Shown: piece after piece, positions 7,216 to 15,358 of the stretch
Layout: each line of letters begins with the position of its first letter
Numbering within the stretch: position 1 is the stretch's first letter
DNA from: Blastococcus saxobsidens
GTDB taxonomy: Bacteria > Actinomycetota > Actinomycetes > Mycobacteriales > Geodermatophilaceae
Assembly: GCF_010682065.1 (NCBI RefSeq)
Contig: NZ_JAAGWG010000024.1
Span: 1 to 64,000 of the forward strand
Length of the DNA: 64,000 bases
Reading direction: 5' to 3'
Notes under the pieces: generated by a model
Told to the model about the DNA's origin: nothing
The model's database searches: none
Seen by the model: the letters and a program-made list of their open reading frames with translations, nothing else
Position numbers and translations under genes: made by a program

Positions 7216-8277
7216 TCAGGGCAGCGCCGCGGCGAGCCCGGGGACGACGGCGGAGAGGCCGTCGTCCCGGGGCCCGAACAACTCCGCCGTGGCGGCCCGC
7301 CGGCGACCGGTCCCGGTCCACCGCCAGGTGCCCACGATCCGTCCGTCGCTGACCACGGTCGGCCGGAAGACGCCGTTGCGGCCCGGCACGATCAGCTCGG
7401 CGAAGCGCGGGTCGAGGACCGCGCCGCGGTCGGCATAGCCCAGGACGTACTCGTCGAAGCCGGGCAGCAGCCGCACGGCCCGGGCCTCCTCGCGGTGCGC
7501 CCGAAGCCGGTCGGGGAGCTCGGGGTCGAGGAGGTACTCGGTGCCCCCGATCTCGAGCCTGGCCAGCCGGTCGCCGACGACCGCCAGCCCGGCGCGGACG
7601 TCGCGCACCGTGCTGCCGGCCCAGCGGACGAGGTCGGCGACCGTGGCCGGGCCGTGCCCGCGGAAGTACCGCAGCGCCAGTTCCGCCAGCGCCTCCTCGC
7701 GCTGCAGCCGCCGGGGTGCGGGCACCCACTCGTCGAGCAGCACGAACTGCTGCTCGCCGCCGTCGGTGGGCCCGAGGCAGAGCGTCCCCGTCTGGGCCAG
7801 GAACCACAGCAGGTGGTACCCCCGCTGACCGGTGGTCGCGACGCCTCCGCCGTCGATGGCCGCCAGCAGGGCGGCGCGGGACAGCCGCCCGCCGCCGGAG
7901 AGGGCGGCGACCGCGATCTCCCGGGCCCGTTCGGCCTGGGCCTCGGTGAGCTCCAGGGCCGCGCGCCGCGACGCCAGCCCCGCGAGGGCCCGCGGGCCGA
8001 GCAGCTCCAGCAGCCAGGGCAGGTCCTCGGCGAGCAGCAGGTGCAGCGTGCCCCGCATCGGCCAGGACCGGACGATCGTGCCGCGGTCCAGCGCGCTCAG
8101 CACGTCCTCGCGCCGACGGCCCGCGGTGCGCAGGGCCACGGAGGTGACCGCGCCGGGGAAGTCCTGCCCCTGAGCCGCGGCCAGTCGGTGGACGGCGGCC
8201 GCCGGGTCCTCCGCCGGCGGGCCCGCGAGGTGCTGGGCCACCAGCCGCATCAGGGCGAGGTCGTGCACGGTGGTCAC
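7216..8277 (-). CDS. Winged-helix DNA-binding protein, AlkZ/YcaQ-like
   Basis: 353 residues matching the HTH_42 family that contains the interstrand-crosslink glycosylase AlkZ. The signature SWPMRGTLHLL and an N-terminal LVAQHLAG...HRLAAAQGQDFPGA helix pair are present, with a long winged-helix region behind. The AlkZ catalytic QxQ-type motif has a possible equivalent in AAAQGQDF near residue 30, so base excision is plausible but unproven. I place the start at GTG 8277; CACCGT six nt upstream fits leaderless initiation. The much longer upstream frame overlaps the TrkA-C gene and is not coding. Confidence 0.82.
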   Translation of the reverse strand: MTTVHDLALMRLVAQHLAGPPAEDPAAAVHRLAAAQGQDFPGAVTSVALRTAGRRREDVLSALDRGTIVRSWPMRGTLHLLLAEDLPWLLELLGPRALAGLASRRAALELTEAQAERAREIAVAALSGGGRLSRAALLAAIDGGGVATTGQRGYHLLWFLAQTGTLCLGPTDGGEQQFVLLDEWVPAPRRLQREEALAELALRYFRGHGPATVADLVRWAGSTVRDVRAGLAVVGDRLARLEIGGTEYLLDPELPDRLRAHREEARAVRLLPGFDEYVLGYADRGAVLDPRFAELIVPGRNGVFRPTVVSDGRIVGTWRWTGTGRRRAATAELFGPRDDGLSAVVPGLAAALP

Positions 8278-8320
8278 GCCCCCACGGTGGCAGGTGGGTA
8301 CGACGATCGCCGGTGGCGGG

Positions 8321-9085
8321 CTAGCGGCGGCGCTCGACGACCTCGACCGGCGGCGTCGCGGCGTGCCACGCCCGCGACCGCTCGCTGGCCTGCTCGCCCT
8401 CGTCGCCGTGCAGCCGGTCGGTGATGTCGTCGAGCATCGCCTGCCGGCCGTAGAGCACGACCACGTCGCCGCTGCGCAGCCGGAGGTCGTCGCCCGGCGC
8501 GCCGACCCAGGTGCCGTCGTCCCGTTCGACCCCCAGCACGGCGACGCCCTCCTCGGGCAGCCGGAGCCGGCCGAGGGGCCGGGAGGCGATCCAGTCGTCG
8601 TCCTCCACCGGGATCTGCACCACCCGCCAACGGCCCCGCAGGTGCAGCAGGGCCGCGTAGTCCCGGACGTCGAGGTCGGTGAACCGGCGCAGGACCCGCT
8701 CGATGACCCGGCGGAGGGCGCGGTCGACGTACTGGTTGCGCGCCAGCCAGAGCAGGGCCGCCAGCGAGCCCACGATGACCGCGGCGCGCTGGAGGCCACC
8801 GCCCGTGGAGTCCACGCCGGCGAAGCTGAGGATCAGCGTGCCCAGCACCGACACCGCCCCGGCGCCGCTGACCAGCATCAGCGCCATCACGATGCGCCGG
8901 CGCGCCGGGTGCGAGACGACCGCCTCCGCCTCCGACGTCGTGAACCCCGTGCCGGTGAAGGCCGAGCGGGCCTGGAAGCGGGCGTGCGCCAGCGACATGC
9001 CGGTCATGGTCAGCGCAACGGTCGCGACGCGGGTCACGAGCAGGCCGAGCGTGACGATGACGACGAGCGAGATGACAGCGGCCAT
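8321..9085 (-). CDS. Membrane protein with TrkA C-terminal (RCK_C) domain
   Basis: 254 residues. Three hydrophobic segments (MAAVISLVVIVTLGLLVTRV; RIVMALMLVSGAGAVSVLG; a third near 100-120) come first. An RCK_C domain follows (~residues 165-240: GVAVLGVERDDGTWVGAPGDD, then RSGDVVVLYG). RCK_C domains bind small ligands such as c-di-AMP and gate ion transport, so ligand-controlled cation handling is likely. A stretch LAHARFQARSAFTGTGFTTSE resembles a channel or transporter pore loop. ATG at 9085 is the first start that begins directly with the membrane helix; the ribosome site is weak. Confidence 0.8.
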   Translation of the reverse strand: MAAVISLVVIVTLGLLVTRVATVALTMTGMSLAHARFQARSAFTGTGFTTSEAEAVVSHPARRRIVMALMLVSGAGAVSVLGTLILSFAGVDSTGGGLQRAAVIVGSLAALLWLARNQYVDRALRRVIERVLRRFTDLDVRDYAALLHLRGRWRVVQIPVEDDDWIASRPLGRLRLPEEGVAVLGVERDDGTWVGAPGDDLRLRSGDVVVLYGRQAMLDDITDRLHGDEGEQASERSRAWHAATPPVEVVERRR

Positions 9086-9191
9086 GCCGGAAGCCTTACC
9101 GCCGGCCGGGTGGCGGTGAAACCGGCCGGGCGCGGAGCCGGCCGGCGCGCGCACCGCTCCGCGACGGCCGTGGCCGGGCTAGCCTGCCGAC

Positions 9192-9317
9192 ATGATGGGG
9201 ATGGGTGGGGCGGGCGGTCCGCGCGCGGACCGGCGACGACGGCTGGTGGCCGCGCTCGTCGTCCTGGCGATGCTGCTGGCCGCGGGCGCCACGGTCGTCG
9301 CGATCACCCTGGGCTAG
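9192..9317 (+). CDS. Small single-span membrane protein (41 aa)
   Basis: A 41-codon frame: ATG at 9192, a Gly-rich start, the basic patch ADRRRRL, then a hydrophobic helix (VAALVVLAMLLAAGATVVAI) and TAG at 9317. TAGCCT at 9180-9185 followed by 6 nt gives perfect leaderless spacing, matching many neighbours. Positive charge before the helix suggests the N-terminus is inside. Too small for family assignment; its appearance as a stand-alone gene rests on the promoter and codon bias. Confidence 0.55.
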   Translation: MMGMGGAGGPRADRRRRLVAALVVLAMLLAAGATVVAITLG

Positions 9318-9431
9318 GGCCCGGGAGGCGGGCAGGCCTTTGGTCCCTGGCGCGCGGCGCCCGGGCGCGGGAGCGTGTGGAACCGCCACGGACACCAGCG
9401 ATCGTGGCCCGCGCTGGAGGAGGACCACCGC

Positions 9432-9719
9432 ATGACACTGGTCGTCCCGCCGAGCTCCGGACCCGCCGCCGAGGATCCCGCGGCGCCCGTCGACGCCGAG
9501 GGGCTGCTGCCGGCCGTCGGGCGGGACGAGGCGGCTGACGACGCCGTCGTCGGGGCGGTGGACCGGCTCAGGTCCGAGTTCTCCGGACGCGTCGGGCCGC
9601 ACGTGCTGGTCCGTGTCGTGCGCGACTGCCGGCGGGAGCTGGGCGGGTCCCCGGTCGGGGCGATGCCCGAGCTGGTCGAGCGGCTGGCCCGCTACCGGCT
9701 GGACCGGCACATCGGCTGA
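9432..9719 (+). CDS. Small hypothetical protein with C-terminal helical bundle
   Basis: 95 residues. A Pro/Ala/Asp-rich N-terminal half is followed by a helical part (VVGAVDRLRSEFSGRVGPHV and RELGGSPVGAMPELVERLARYRLD). The latter resembles the short three-helix-bundle domains found in actinobacterial dimerising proteins, but I cannot assign a function. ATG at 9432 is preceded by a GGAGGAGG site; an upstream in-frame ATG at 9375 lacks one. It sits just ahead of the ABC-F gene on the same strand. Confidence 0.6.
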   Translation: MTLVVPPSSGPAAEDPAAPVDAEGLLPAVGRDEAADDAVVGAVDRLRSEFSGRVGPHVLVRVVRDCRRELGGSPVGAMPELVERLARYRLDRHIG

Positions 9720-9756
9720 CCGCGAATGCGGTTGCCGGGCACGGGAGGATGTCGGC

Positions 9757-11376
9757 GTGGGCTACGTCGACGTCAGTGCGGTCCGGCACACCCTCTCCGA
9801 CGGGCGGGTGCTGCTGGACGACGTGAACTTCCGCGTCGGCGACGGAGCGCGCGCCGCGCTGGTCGGTGAGAACGGCGCCGGCAAGACGACGCTGCTGCGG
9901 ATCATCGCCGGTGACCTGACCCCGGAGGCCGGCTCGATCGCGCGGACCGGCGGGCTCGGGGTCATGCGGCAGTTCATCGGCTCGGTCCGGGACGACACCA
10001 CGGTCCAGCGGATGCTCGTCGACCTCTCGCCGCCGGCCGTCCGGGCGGCCTGGGACGCCCTGGAGGCCACCGAGCTGACGCTGATGGAGACCGACGACGA
10101 GCGCTCGCAGATGGCCTACGCCGACGCGCTGGCCCAGTGGGGAGACGCCGGCGGCTACGACGCCGAGGTCACCTGGGACACCGTCACCGTCGCCGCTCTC
10201 GGCGTGCCCTACGACCGCTGCAAGTACCGCGAGCTCAGCACGCTCTCCGGCGGCGAGCAGAAGCGGCTGGCCCTCGAGGCGCTGCTCCGCGGCCCCGACC
10301 AGGTCCTGCTGCTCGACGAACCGGACAACTACCTCGACGTCCCGGGCAAGCGCTGGCTCGAGGAACGGCTGCTCGAGACGCGCAAGACCGTGCTGTTCGT
10401 CAGCCACGACCGCGAGCTGCTGGCCCGGGTCGCCGACCGGGTGGTGACCGTCGAGGGCGGGACGGCGTGGGTCCACGGCGGTGGCTTCGCCAGCTACCAC
10501 GACGCACGGACGGCGCGGCACGAGCGGCTGGCCGAGCTCCGCCGCCGTTGGGACGAGGAGCACCAGCGGCTCGTGGACCTGGTGCGCACGCTCCAGCAGC
10601 AGGCGGCCAACTCGCCGGACATGGCCAACCGCTACCACGCCATGCAGACCCGCCTGGCCAAGTTCGAGGCGGCCGGTCCGCCGCCGGAGCGCCCGCCGGA
10701 GCAGAAGGTGGCGATGCGGCTGCGGGGCGGGCGCACCGGGGTGCGCGCCGTCATGGCCGAGCAGCTGGAGCTGACCGGTCTGATGAAGCCCTTCGACCTC
10801 GAGGTCTGGTACGGCGACCGCGTGGGTGTCCTCGGCGCCAACGGCGCCGGCAAGTCGCACTTCCTCCGGCTGCTGGCCGGGCAGGACGTCGCGCACACCG
10901 GCGAGTGCCGGCTCGGCGCCCGCGTCGTCCCCGGGTTCTTCGCCCAGACGCACGCCCATCCGGAGTGGCAGGACCGGACCCCCGTCGACCTGCTCTGGCA
11001 CGGCGAGCCGGGCCGGCCGGGAGTGGACCGCGGGCGGGCCATGGCCGCCCTGCGCCGCTACGGCCTGGCCGCGGCGGGCGACCAGATGTTCCGGACCCTG
11101 TCGGGTGGGCAGCAGGCCCGGTTCCAGATCCTGCTGCTGGAGCTGTCCGGGGCCACGCTGCTCCTGCTCGACGAGCCCACGGACAACTTGGACGTGCTGT
11201 CCGCCGAGGCGCTGGAGGAGGCGCTGGCCGCCTTCGACGGCACGGTGCTCGCGGTGACCCACGACCGCTGGTTCGCCCGCTCCTTCGACCGGTTCCTCGT
11301 CTTCGGCTCCGACGGCCGGGTCTACGAGTCGACCGAGCCGGTGTTCGACGAGACCCGGGTGGCCCGCGCCCGCTGA
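9757..11376 (+). CDS. ABC-F family ATPase
   Basis: 539 residues with two nucleotide-binding domains in one chain and no membrane segments, the ABC-F layout. NBD1 has Walker A GENGAGKTTLL (near residue 45), signature LSGGEQKR and Walker B VLLLDEPDNYLD. NBD2 has Walker A GANGAGKSHFL, signature LSGGQQAR and Walker B LLLLDEPTDNLD. A charged linker (~residues 245-330) corresponds to the P-site tRNA interaction motif region. Such proteins act on the ribosome in translation control or antibiotic protection. GTG at 9757 has a GGGAGGAT site. No antibiotic cluster is nearby, so housekeeping translation is likelier than resistance. Confidence 0.93.
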   Translation: MGYVDVSAVRHTLSDGRVLLDDVNFRVGDGARAALVGENGAGKTTLLRIIAGDLTPEAGSIARTGGLGVMRQFIGSVRDDTTVQRMLVDLSPPAVRAAWDALEATELTLMETDDERSQMAYADALAQWGDAGGYDAEVTWDTVTVAALGVPYDRCKYRELSTLSGGEQKRLALEALLRGPDQVLLLDEPDNYLDVPGKRWLEERLLETRKTVLFVSHDRELLARVADRVVTVEGGTAWVHGGGFASYHDARTARHERLAELRRRWDEEHQRLVDLVRTLQQQAANSPDMANRYHAMQTRLAKFEAAGPPPERPPEQKVAMRLRGGRTGVRAVMAEQLELTGLMKPFDLEVWYGDRVGVLGANGAGKSHFLRLLAGQDVAHTGECRLGARVVPGFFAQTHAHPEWQDRTPVDLLWHGEPGRPGVDRGRAMAALRRYGLAAAGDQMFRTLSGGQQARFQILLLELSGATLLLLDEPTDNLDVLSAEALEEALAAFDGTVLAVTHDRWFARSFDRFLVFGSDGRVYESTEPVFDETRVARAR

Positions 11377-11416
11377 GGTCTTGCCCACCGCCGGCGGGCG
11401 GCGCAACCATGGCGTC

Positions 11417-11746
11417 ATGGAGCGAGCCGCCGACCTGGTCCTCGTGCCCGACGTGGTGGGCCTGGAGCTCGGGCAGGCCAACCGCACCGCCCAGGGTGCG
11501 GGACTCGCGCTGGCGCAGCCCGACCCCGACGGGCCGCCGTTGGGCGCGCTGACCTGGCCGGTGGTGCACCGGGTCGTCCGGCAGCGGCCGGCGCCCGGGG
11601 CGGTGCTGCACCGCTGGGACAGCCTGGTGGTGGAGACGGTGCCGCTCGACGACGGCGCCGCCGGCGACCGGGAGCCCGGCCGTCCCCGTCCTGATCCCGT
11701 GGCGGCGGCTGCCGATCAGCCGAAGGCCCGCCCCTCGCCGCGGTAG
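11417..11746 (+). CDS. Small protein with one PASTA-like domain
   Basis: 109 residues. The segment VPDVVGLELGQANRTAQGAGLAL matches the start of a PASTA domain, which elsewhere binds peptidoglycan muropeptides. PGAVLHRWDSLVVETV fits the domain end. There is no signal peptide or membrane anchor, so it appears cytoplasmic, unlike kinase or PBP PASTA proteins. The Pro/Ala-rich tail overlaps the convergent gene by 31 nt. AACCAT six nt before the ATG suggests a leaderless message. Confidence 0.7.
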   Translation: MERAADLVLVPDVVGLELGQANRTAQGAGLALAQPDPDGPPLGALTWPVVHRVVRQRPAPGAVLHRWDSLVVETVPLDDGAAGDREPGRPRPDPVAAAADQPKARPSPR

Positions 11747-12936
11747 GTGGGGACGGAGCCGACCAGCTCGCCGCCGGAGACGGTGTGCAGGGCGTCGACG
11801 TGCTCGCACACCTCCCCGGCCTTGGCGTGCCGGAACCACACCCGGTCGCCCACTCGCAGGCCCTCGGTGCCCGGCCCGCGCAGGGGCGTCTGCACCTCGC
11901 CTACCCCCTCGGTGGGGAACCAGCGGAGCCCGGCCGGGTACGTCGGTGGGGGCAGCCGGTCCGCGCCCGGCGGGCCCGAGGCGATCCAGCCCCCGCCGGC
12001 CACGGTCACCACCCCCGGAGCGGGCAGCCGGGTGACGGGTACCGCGAAGAAGGTGGCGGGCCGGCCGGTGAAGGCCCGGTACCCGTCGAACAGGGCGGGG
12101 GAGTAGAGGCCCGACCCGGCCGCGACCTCGGTGACGGCGTCCTCGGCCGCGGTGCGCTCGAGGCTGCCGGTGCCCCCGCCGTTGACGAACTCCAGCGGCG
12201 CCACCGCGGTGACCGCGGCGACCACCGCGGCCCGGCGTGCGGCGAGCTCCCGGGCGGAGACCGCCTGCAGGCCGCGGACCGCCAGGCCGCGCAGCGGCCG
12301 GCCGGCCGGTGCGTCCTGCACCCCGGCGATCTGCGCCTCGTAGGCCATCAGCCCGGTGAGCCGCACCCCGGGGCGGGCGAGGACCAGCCGGGCCAGCGCG
12401 ACGGCGTCGTCGGGGGTGTGCAGCGGGGACCGCCGGACTCCCACGTGCAGGCGCCCACCGGCGGAGCGCAGCGAGGCGTCGACGTCGAGGCAGACGCGCA
12501 GCTCCGGTCGCCGGCCGGGCGGGACGACGTCGTCGAGCAGGTCGAGGTGGTCGGCCGAGTCGACCATCAGCGTGATCCGGGACGCGGCCTGCTCGTCCCC
12601 GGCGAGCGCGCGCAGCGCCGCCCGGTCCACCGACGGGTAGCCGACGACGACGTCGGTGCTGACGGGGTCGTCCCCGCCGGCGAGCCAGAGCGCCTCGGGG
12701 AGGGAGTAGGCGAGCACGCCGGCGAACCCGGGTCCGGCCAGCACCCGGCGCAGGACGTCGCGGCAGCGCACCGACTTGCTGGCGACGCGGACCGGCTTGC
12801 CCGCGGCCCGCGCGACGAGGTCGCGGGCGTTCGCGTCGAGCGCGTCGAGGTCCAGCGCGGCGAACGGCGGGTCCAGATCGGCCGTCGCGCGCTCCAGGAA
12901 CGCGTGCTGCCGTCCGGCCGGGGAGTCGGCGGTCAT
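11716..12936 (-). CDS. PLP-dependent amino-acid deaminase/aldolase (alanine-racemase fold)
   Basis: 406 residues of the D-threonine aldolase/D-serine dehydratase type. The alanine-racemase barrel begins after ~30 residues with the PLP-lysine motif VRVASKSVRC. FVNGGGTGSLERT lies near the phosphate site. The C-terminal beta-domain has WFRHAKAGEVCEHVD, where His and Cys/His would hold the divalent metal used by this group. It would deaminate or cleave a D-hydroxy amino acid; the exact substrate cannot be read. ATG at 12936 was chosen because homologous sequence starts there and the long upstream extension opposes the oxidase gene. Divergent from that oxidase, which may share its physiology. Confidence 0.85.
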   Translation of the reverse strand: MTADSPAGRQHAFLERATADLDPPFAALDLDALDANARDLVARAAGKPVRVASKSVRCRDVLRRVLAGPGFAGVLAYSLPEALWLAGGDDPVSTDVVVGYPSVDRAALRALAGDEQAASRITLMVDSADHLDLLDDVVPPGRRPELRVCLDVDASLRSAGGRLHVGVRRSPLHTPDDAVALARLVLARPGVRLTGLMAYEAQIAGVQDAPAGRPLRGLAVRGLQAVSARELAARRAAVVAAVTAVAPLEFVNGGGTGSLERTAAEDAVTEVAAGSGLYSPALFDGYRAFTGRPATFFAVPVTRLPAPGVVTVAGGGWIASGPPGADRLPPPTYPAGLRWFPTEGVGEVQTPLRGPGTEGLRVGDRVWFRHAKAGEVCEHVDALHTVSGGELVGSVPTYRGEGRAFG

Positions 12937-13041
12937 CCGCCGCAGCGTGCCCGTCCCGAGGGCCGTCGGCAAGATCACCGGCGTGGGTTGACCGGGAGCG
13001 GCCCGGCCAGCAGAGTGCGCGCTCGACGGAGGGAGACCGGG

Positions 13042-14370
13042 GTGGCCGAGGTGCCGGACGAGCGCACGCGCTGGCGCAACTGGGCGGGCAACCAGCGTGC
13101 CGACGTCCCGGTGGCCCGTCCCGGCTCGGTGGACGAGGTCGCCGCGCTGCTGGCCGGTGCCGCGGCGGCCGGACGCCGGGTGCGGCCGATCGGCAGCGGC
13201 CACTCCTTCAGCGGGATCGGCCGGCCCGAGGACGTGCAGCTGGTCTGCGACCGGCTGGCCGGCATCCGCTCGGTCACCGACGACGGACTGGTCACCGTCG
13301 GCGCGGGGACGACGCTGCACCGGCTGAACCTCGAGCTGCAGCGGCGCGGGTGGTCGCTGACCAACCTCGGCGACATCGACCGCCAGACGGTGGCCGGGGC
13401 GCTGGCGACCGGCACGCACGGCACGGGGGCGGCCTTCGGCGGGCTGGCCACCCAGGTGCGCGCGCTGCAGCTCGTGCTGCCCTCGGGCGAGGTGCTCGAC
13501 TGCGACGCGTCCCGCAACGCCGAGGTCTTCACCGCGGCCCGGGTCGGCCTGGGCGCGCTCGGCGTCGTGACGGCGGTGACCCTCCAGGCAGAGCCCGCGT
13601 TCGCGCTGCGGGCCGTGGAGGGGCCCGGCACCCTCACCGCCGCGCTCGAGGGCTTCGACGAGTTGATGACCTCGACCGACCACGTGGAGTTCTACTGGTT
13701 CCCGCACACCGACGCGACGCTGCTCAAGTGCAACACCCGGGTCCCGCTGGCCGAGGGGCTGGCGCCGCTGCCGCGGTGGCGGGCGGTGTGGGACGACGAG
13801 CTGCTGGCCAACGCCGCGTTCGCCGGTGTGGTCGCCGCCGGTCGACGGATGCCCGCCCTGGTGCCGCCGCTGGCCCGCGTCTCCGCCCGGGCGCTCGGCG
13901 CCCGCACCTGGACCGATCACGCCCACCGGGTGCTCGTGAGCCGACGGCGGGTGCGGTTCCTGGAGATGGAGTACGCCGTCCCGCGCGCGGAGGCGCCCGC
14001 GGTGCTGGCGGAGCTGCGCCGGGTGCACGAGGCGGCGGACTGGCGGTCGGCCTTCCCGGTCGAGGTGCGGCTGGCGGCGGCCGACGACATCCCGCTGTCG
14101 ACCGCGTCGGGCAGGGAGACCGCCTACATCGCCGCGCACGTCCCCGCCGGCACCGACCCCGGCTGCTGGTTCGGCGCGCTGGAGCAGATCGCCGGAGCCG
14201 TCGGCGGGCGGCCGCACTGGGGCAAGCTGCACGGCCTGGACGCCGACGCGCTCGCCCAGCGGTACCCCCGGTTCGAGGAGTTCACCGGGCTGCGCAGGCG
14301 GCTGGACCCGACGGGCGTGCTGACCAACGACCACCTCGACCGCGTGCTGGGACCGGTCGGGCGGAGCTGA
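13042..14370 (+). CDS. FAD-linked aldonolactone oxidase (gulonolactone/alditol oxidase type)
   Basis: 442 residues. An N-terminal FAD_binding_4 domain has RWRNWAGNQRAD, the IGSGHSFSGIG motif (often the covalent His-FAD site) and GTHGTGAAFGGLATQV. A C-terminal ALO domain ends with PHWGKLHGLDADALAQRYPR, the family hallmark. It oxidises an aldonolactone or polyol, passing electrons to oxygen or a dye-like acceptor. GTG at 13042 has a GGAGGGAG site 7 nt upstream. The length suits the actinobacterial alditol/lactone oxidases. Confidence 0.92.
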   Translation: MAEVPDERTRWRNWAGNQRADVPVARPGSVDEVAALLAGAAAAGRRVRPIGSGHSFSGIGRPEDVQLVCDRLAGIRSVTDDGLVTVGAGTTLHRLNLELQRRGWSLTNLGDIDRQTVAGALATGTHGTGAAFGGLATQVRALQLVLPSGEVLDCDASRNAEVFTAARVGLGALGVVTAVTLQAEPAFALRAVEGPGTLTAALEGFDELMTSTDHVEFYWFPHTDATLLKCNTRVPLAEGLAPLPRWRAVWDDELLANAAFAGVVAAGRRMPALVPPLARVSARALGARTWTDHAHRVLVSRRRVRFLEMEYAVPRAEAPAVLAELRRVHEAADWRSAFPVEVRLAAADDIPLSTASGRETAYIAAHVPAGTDPGCWFGALEQIAGAVGGRPHWGKLHGLDADALAQRYPRFEEFTGLRRRLDPTGVLTNDHLDRVLGPVGRS

Positions 14371-14391
14371 ACTCCGGCCCGACCGGGCGTC

Positions 14392-15285
14392 TCAGAGGTC
14401 GACGTCGGGCTCGCCGGTGCCGCCGATGCGGTCCAGCTCGGCCAGCTCCGCGGGGCCCAGGACGCGGGCCGCTGCCTGCAGGTTCTCCTCCAGGTGCGCG
14501 ACCGACGACGTGCCGGGGATGAGCAGCAGGTTGGGGGAGCGGGCCAGCAGCCACGCGAGGGCCACCTGCAGCGGCGTCGTCTCCAGCCGCCGGGCGACCG
14601 CGTCCAGGGCCGCGGACTGCAGCGGCGTGAAGCCGCCCAGCGGGAAGAAGGGCGTGTAGGCGACGCCGTCCCGGGCGAGCGCGTCGATCAGCGGGTCGTC
14701 GGCGCGGTGGACGAGGTTGTAGTGGTTCTGCACGCAGGCCACCGGCGCGATGGCGGAGGCCTCGGCGTACATCTGCGGCGTCACGTTGCTGACGCCCAGG
14801 TGGCGGATCAGGCCCTCCTGCTGCATCGCCGCCAGCGCCTCGAACGGCTCGGCCAGTGAACGCTCGACCGGCTCGGCGAACCCGGGCATGCGCAGGTTCA
14901 CGACGTCGAGCGCGTCGACGCCCAGGTGGTCGATGTTCTCCTGCACCGCGCGGCGCAGGTCGTCGGGCTCGAGGGCCTCGGGCCAGCCGCCGTCCTCGGT
15001 CCGGCGGGCGCCGACCTTGGTGACCAGGACGAGGTCCTCCGGATAGGGGTGGAGGGCCTCGCGGATCAGCTCGTTGACCACGGTCGGGCCGTAGTAGTCG
15101 CTGGTGTCGATGTGGTCCACGCCGAGCTCGACGGCGCGCCGCAGCACGGCGATGGCGGCGTCACGGTCGGCGGGCGGCCCCATGACGTGCGGGCCGGCGA
15201 GCTGCATGGCGCCGTAGCCGAGCCGGCGCACCTCCCGGTCGCCGAGGCGGTAGCTGCCGGACTTCTCCGCGGTGGTGGTCGTCAT
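14392..15285 (-). CDS. Aldo/keto reductase with variant active site
   Basis: 297 residues of the AKR TIM-barrel family. The catalytic Asp and Tyr are in HIDTSDYYGP and the Lys in LVLVTKVGAR. The usual catalytic His (LIQLHR in the paralogue at 45561) is replaced by Arg in DVVNLRMPG, a variant shared by a subgroup of actinobacterial enzymes. NADPH-binding GTSSVAHLEENL is at the C-terminus. ATG at 15285. It follows the zinc alcohol dehydrogenase on the same strand, but a strong hairpin lies between, so separate transcripts are likely. N-terminal sequence is close to the second AKR in this window. Confidence 0.9.
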   Translation of the reverse strand: MTTTTAEKSGSYRLGDREVRRLGYGAMQLAGPHVMGPPADRDAAIAVLRRAVELGVDHIDTSDYYGPTVVNELIREALHPYPEDLVLVTKVGARRTEDGGWPEALEPDDLRRAVQENIDHLGVDALDVVNLRMPGFAEPVERSLAEPFEALAAMQQEGLIRHLGVSNVTPQMYAEASAIAPVACVQNHYNLVHRADDPLIDALARDGVAYTPFFPLGGFTPLQSAALDAVARRLETTPLQVALAWLLARSPNLLLIPGTSSVAHLEENLQAAARVLGPAELAELDRIGGTGEPDVDL

Positions 15286-15320
15286 GGTGGGCCCGTACCC
15301 GTCCTCGGGTGGACATGTGC

Positions 15321-15351
15321 GGCGGGGCCGGCGGGATCCGCCGGCCCCGCC
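15321..15351 (-). terminator. Hairpin terminator after the zinc alcohol dehydrogenase
   Basis: A perfect 14-bp GC stem around a 3-nt loop, 8 nt beyond the dehydrogenase stop at 15359 and before the AKR start at 15285. No T tract. Confidence 0.7.
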
Positions 15352-15358
15352 TGTCCGG

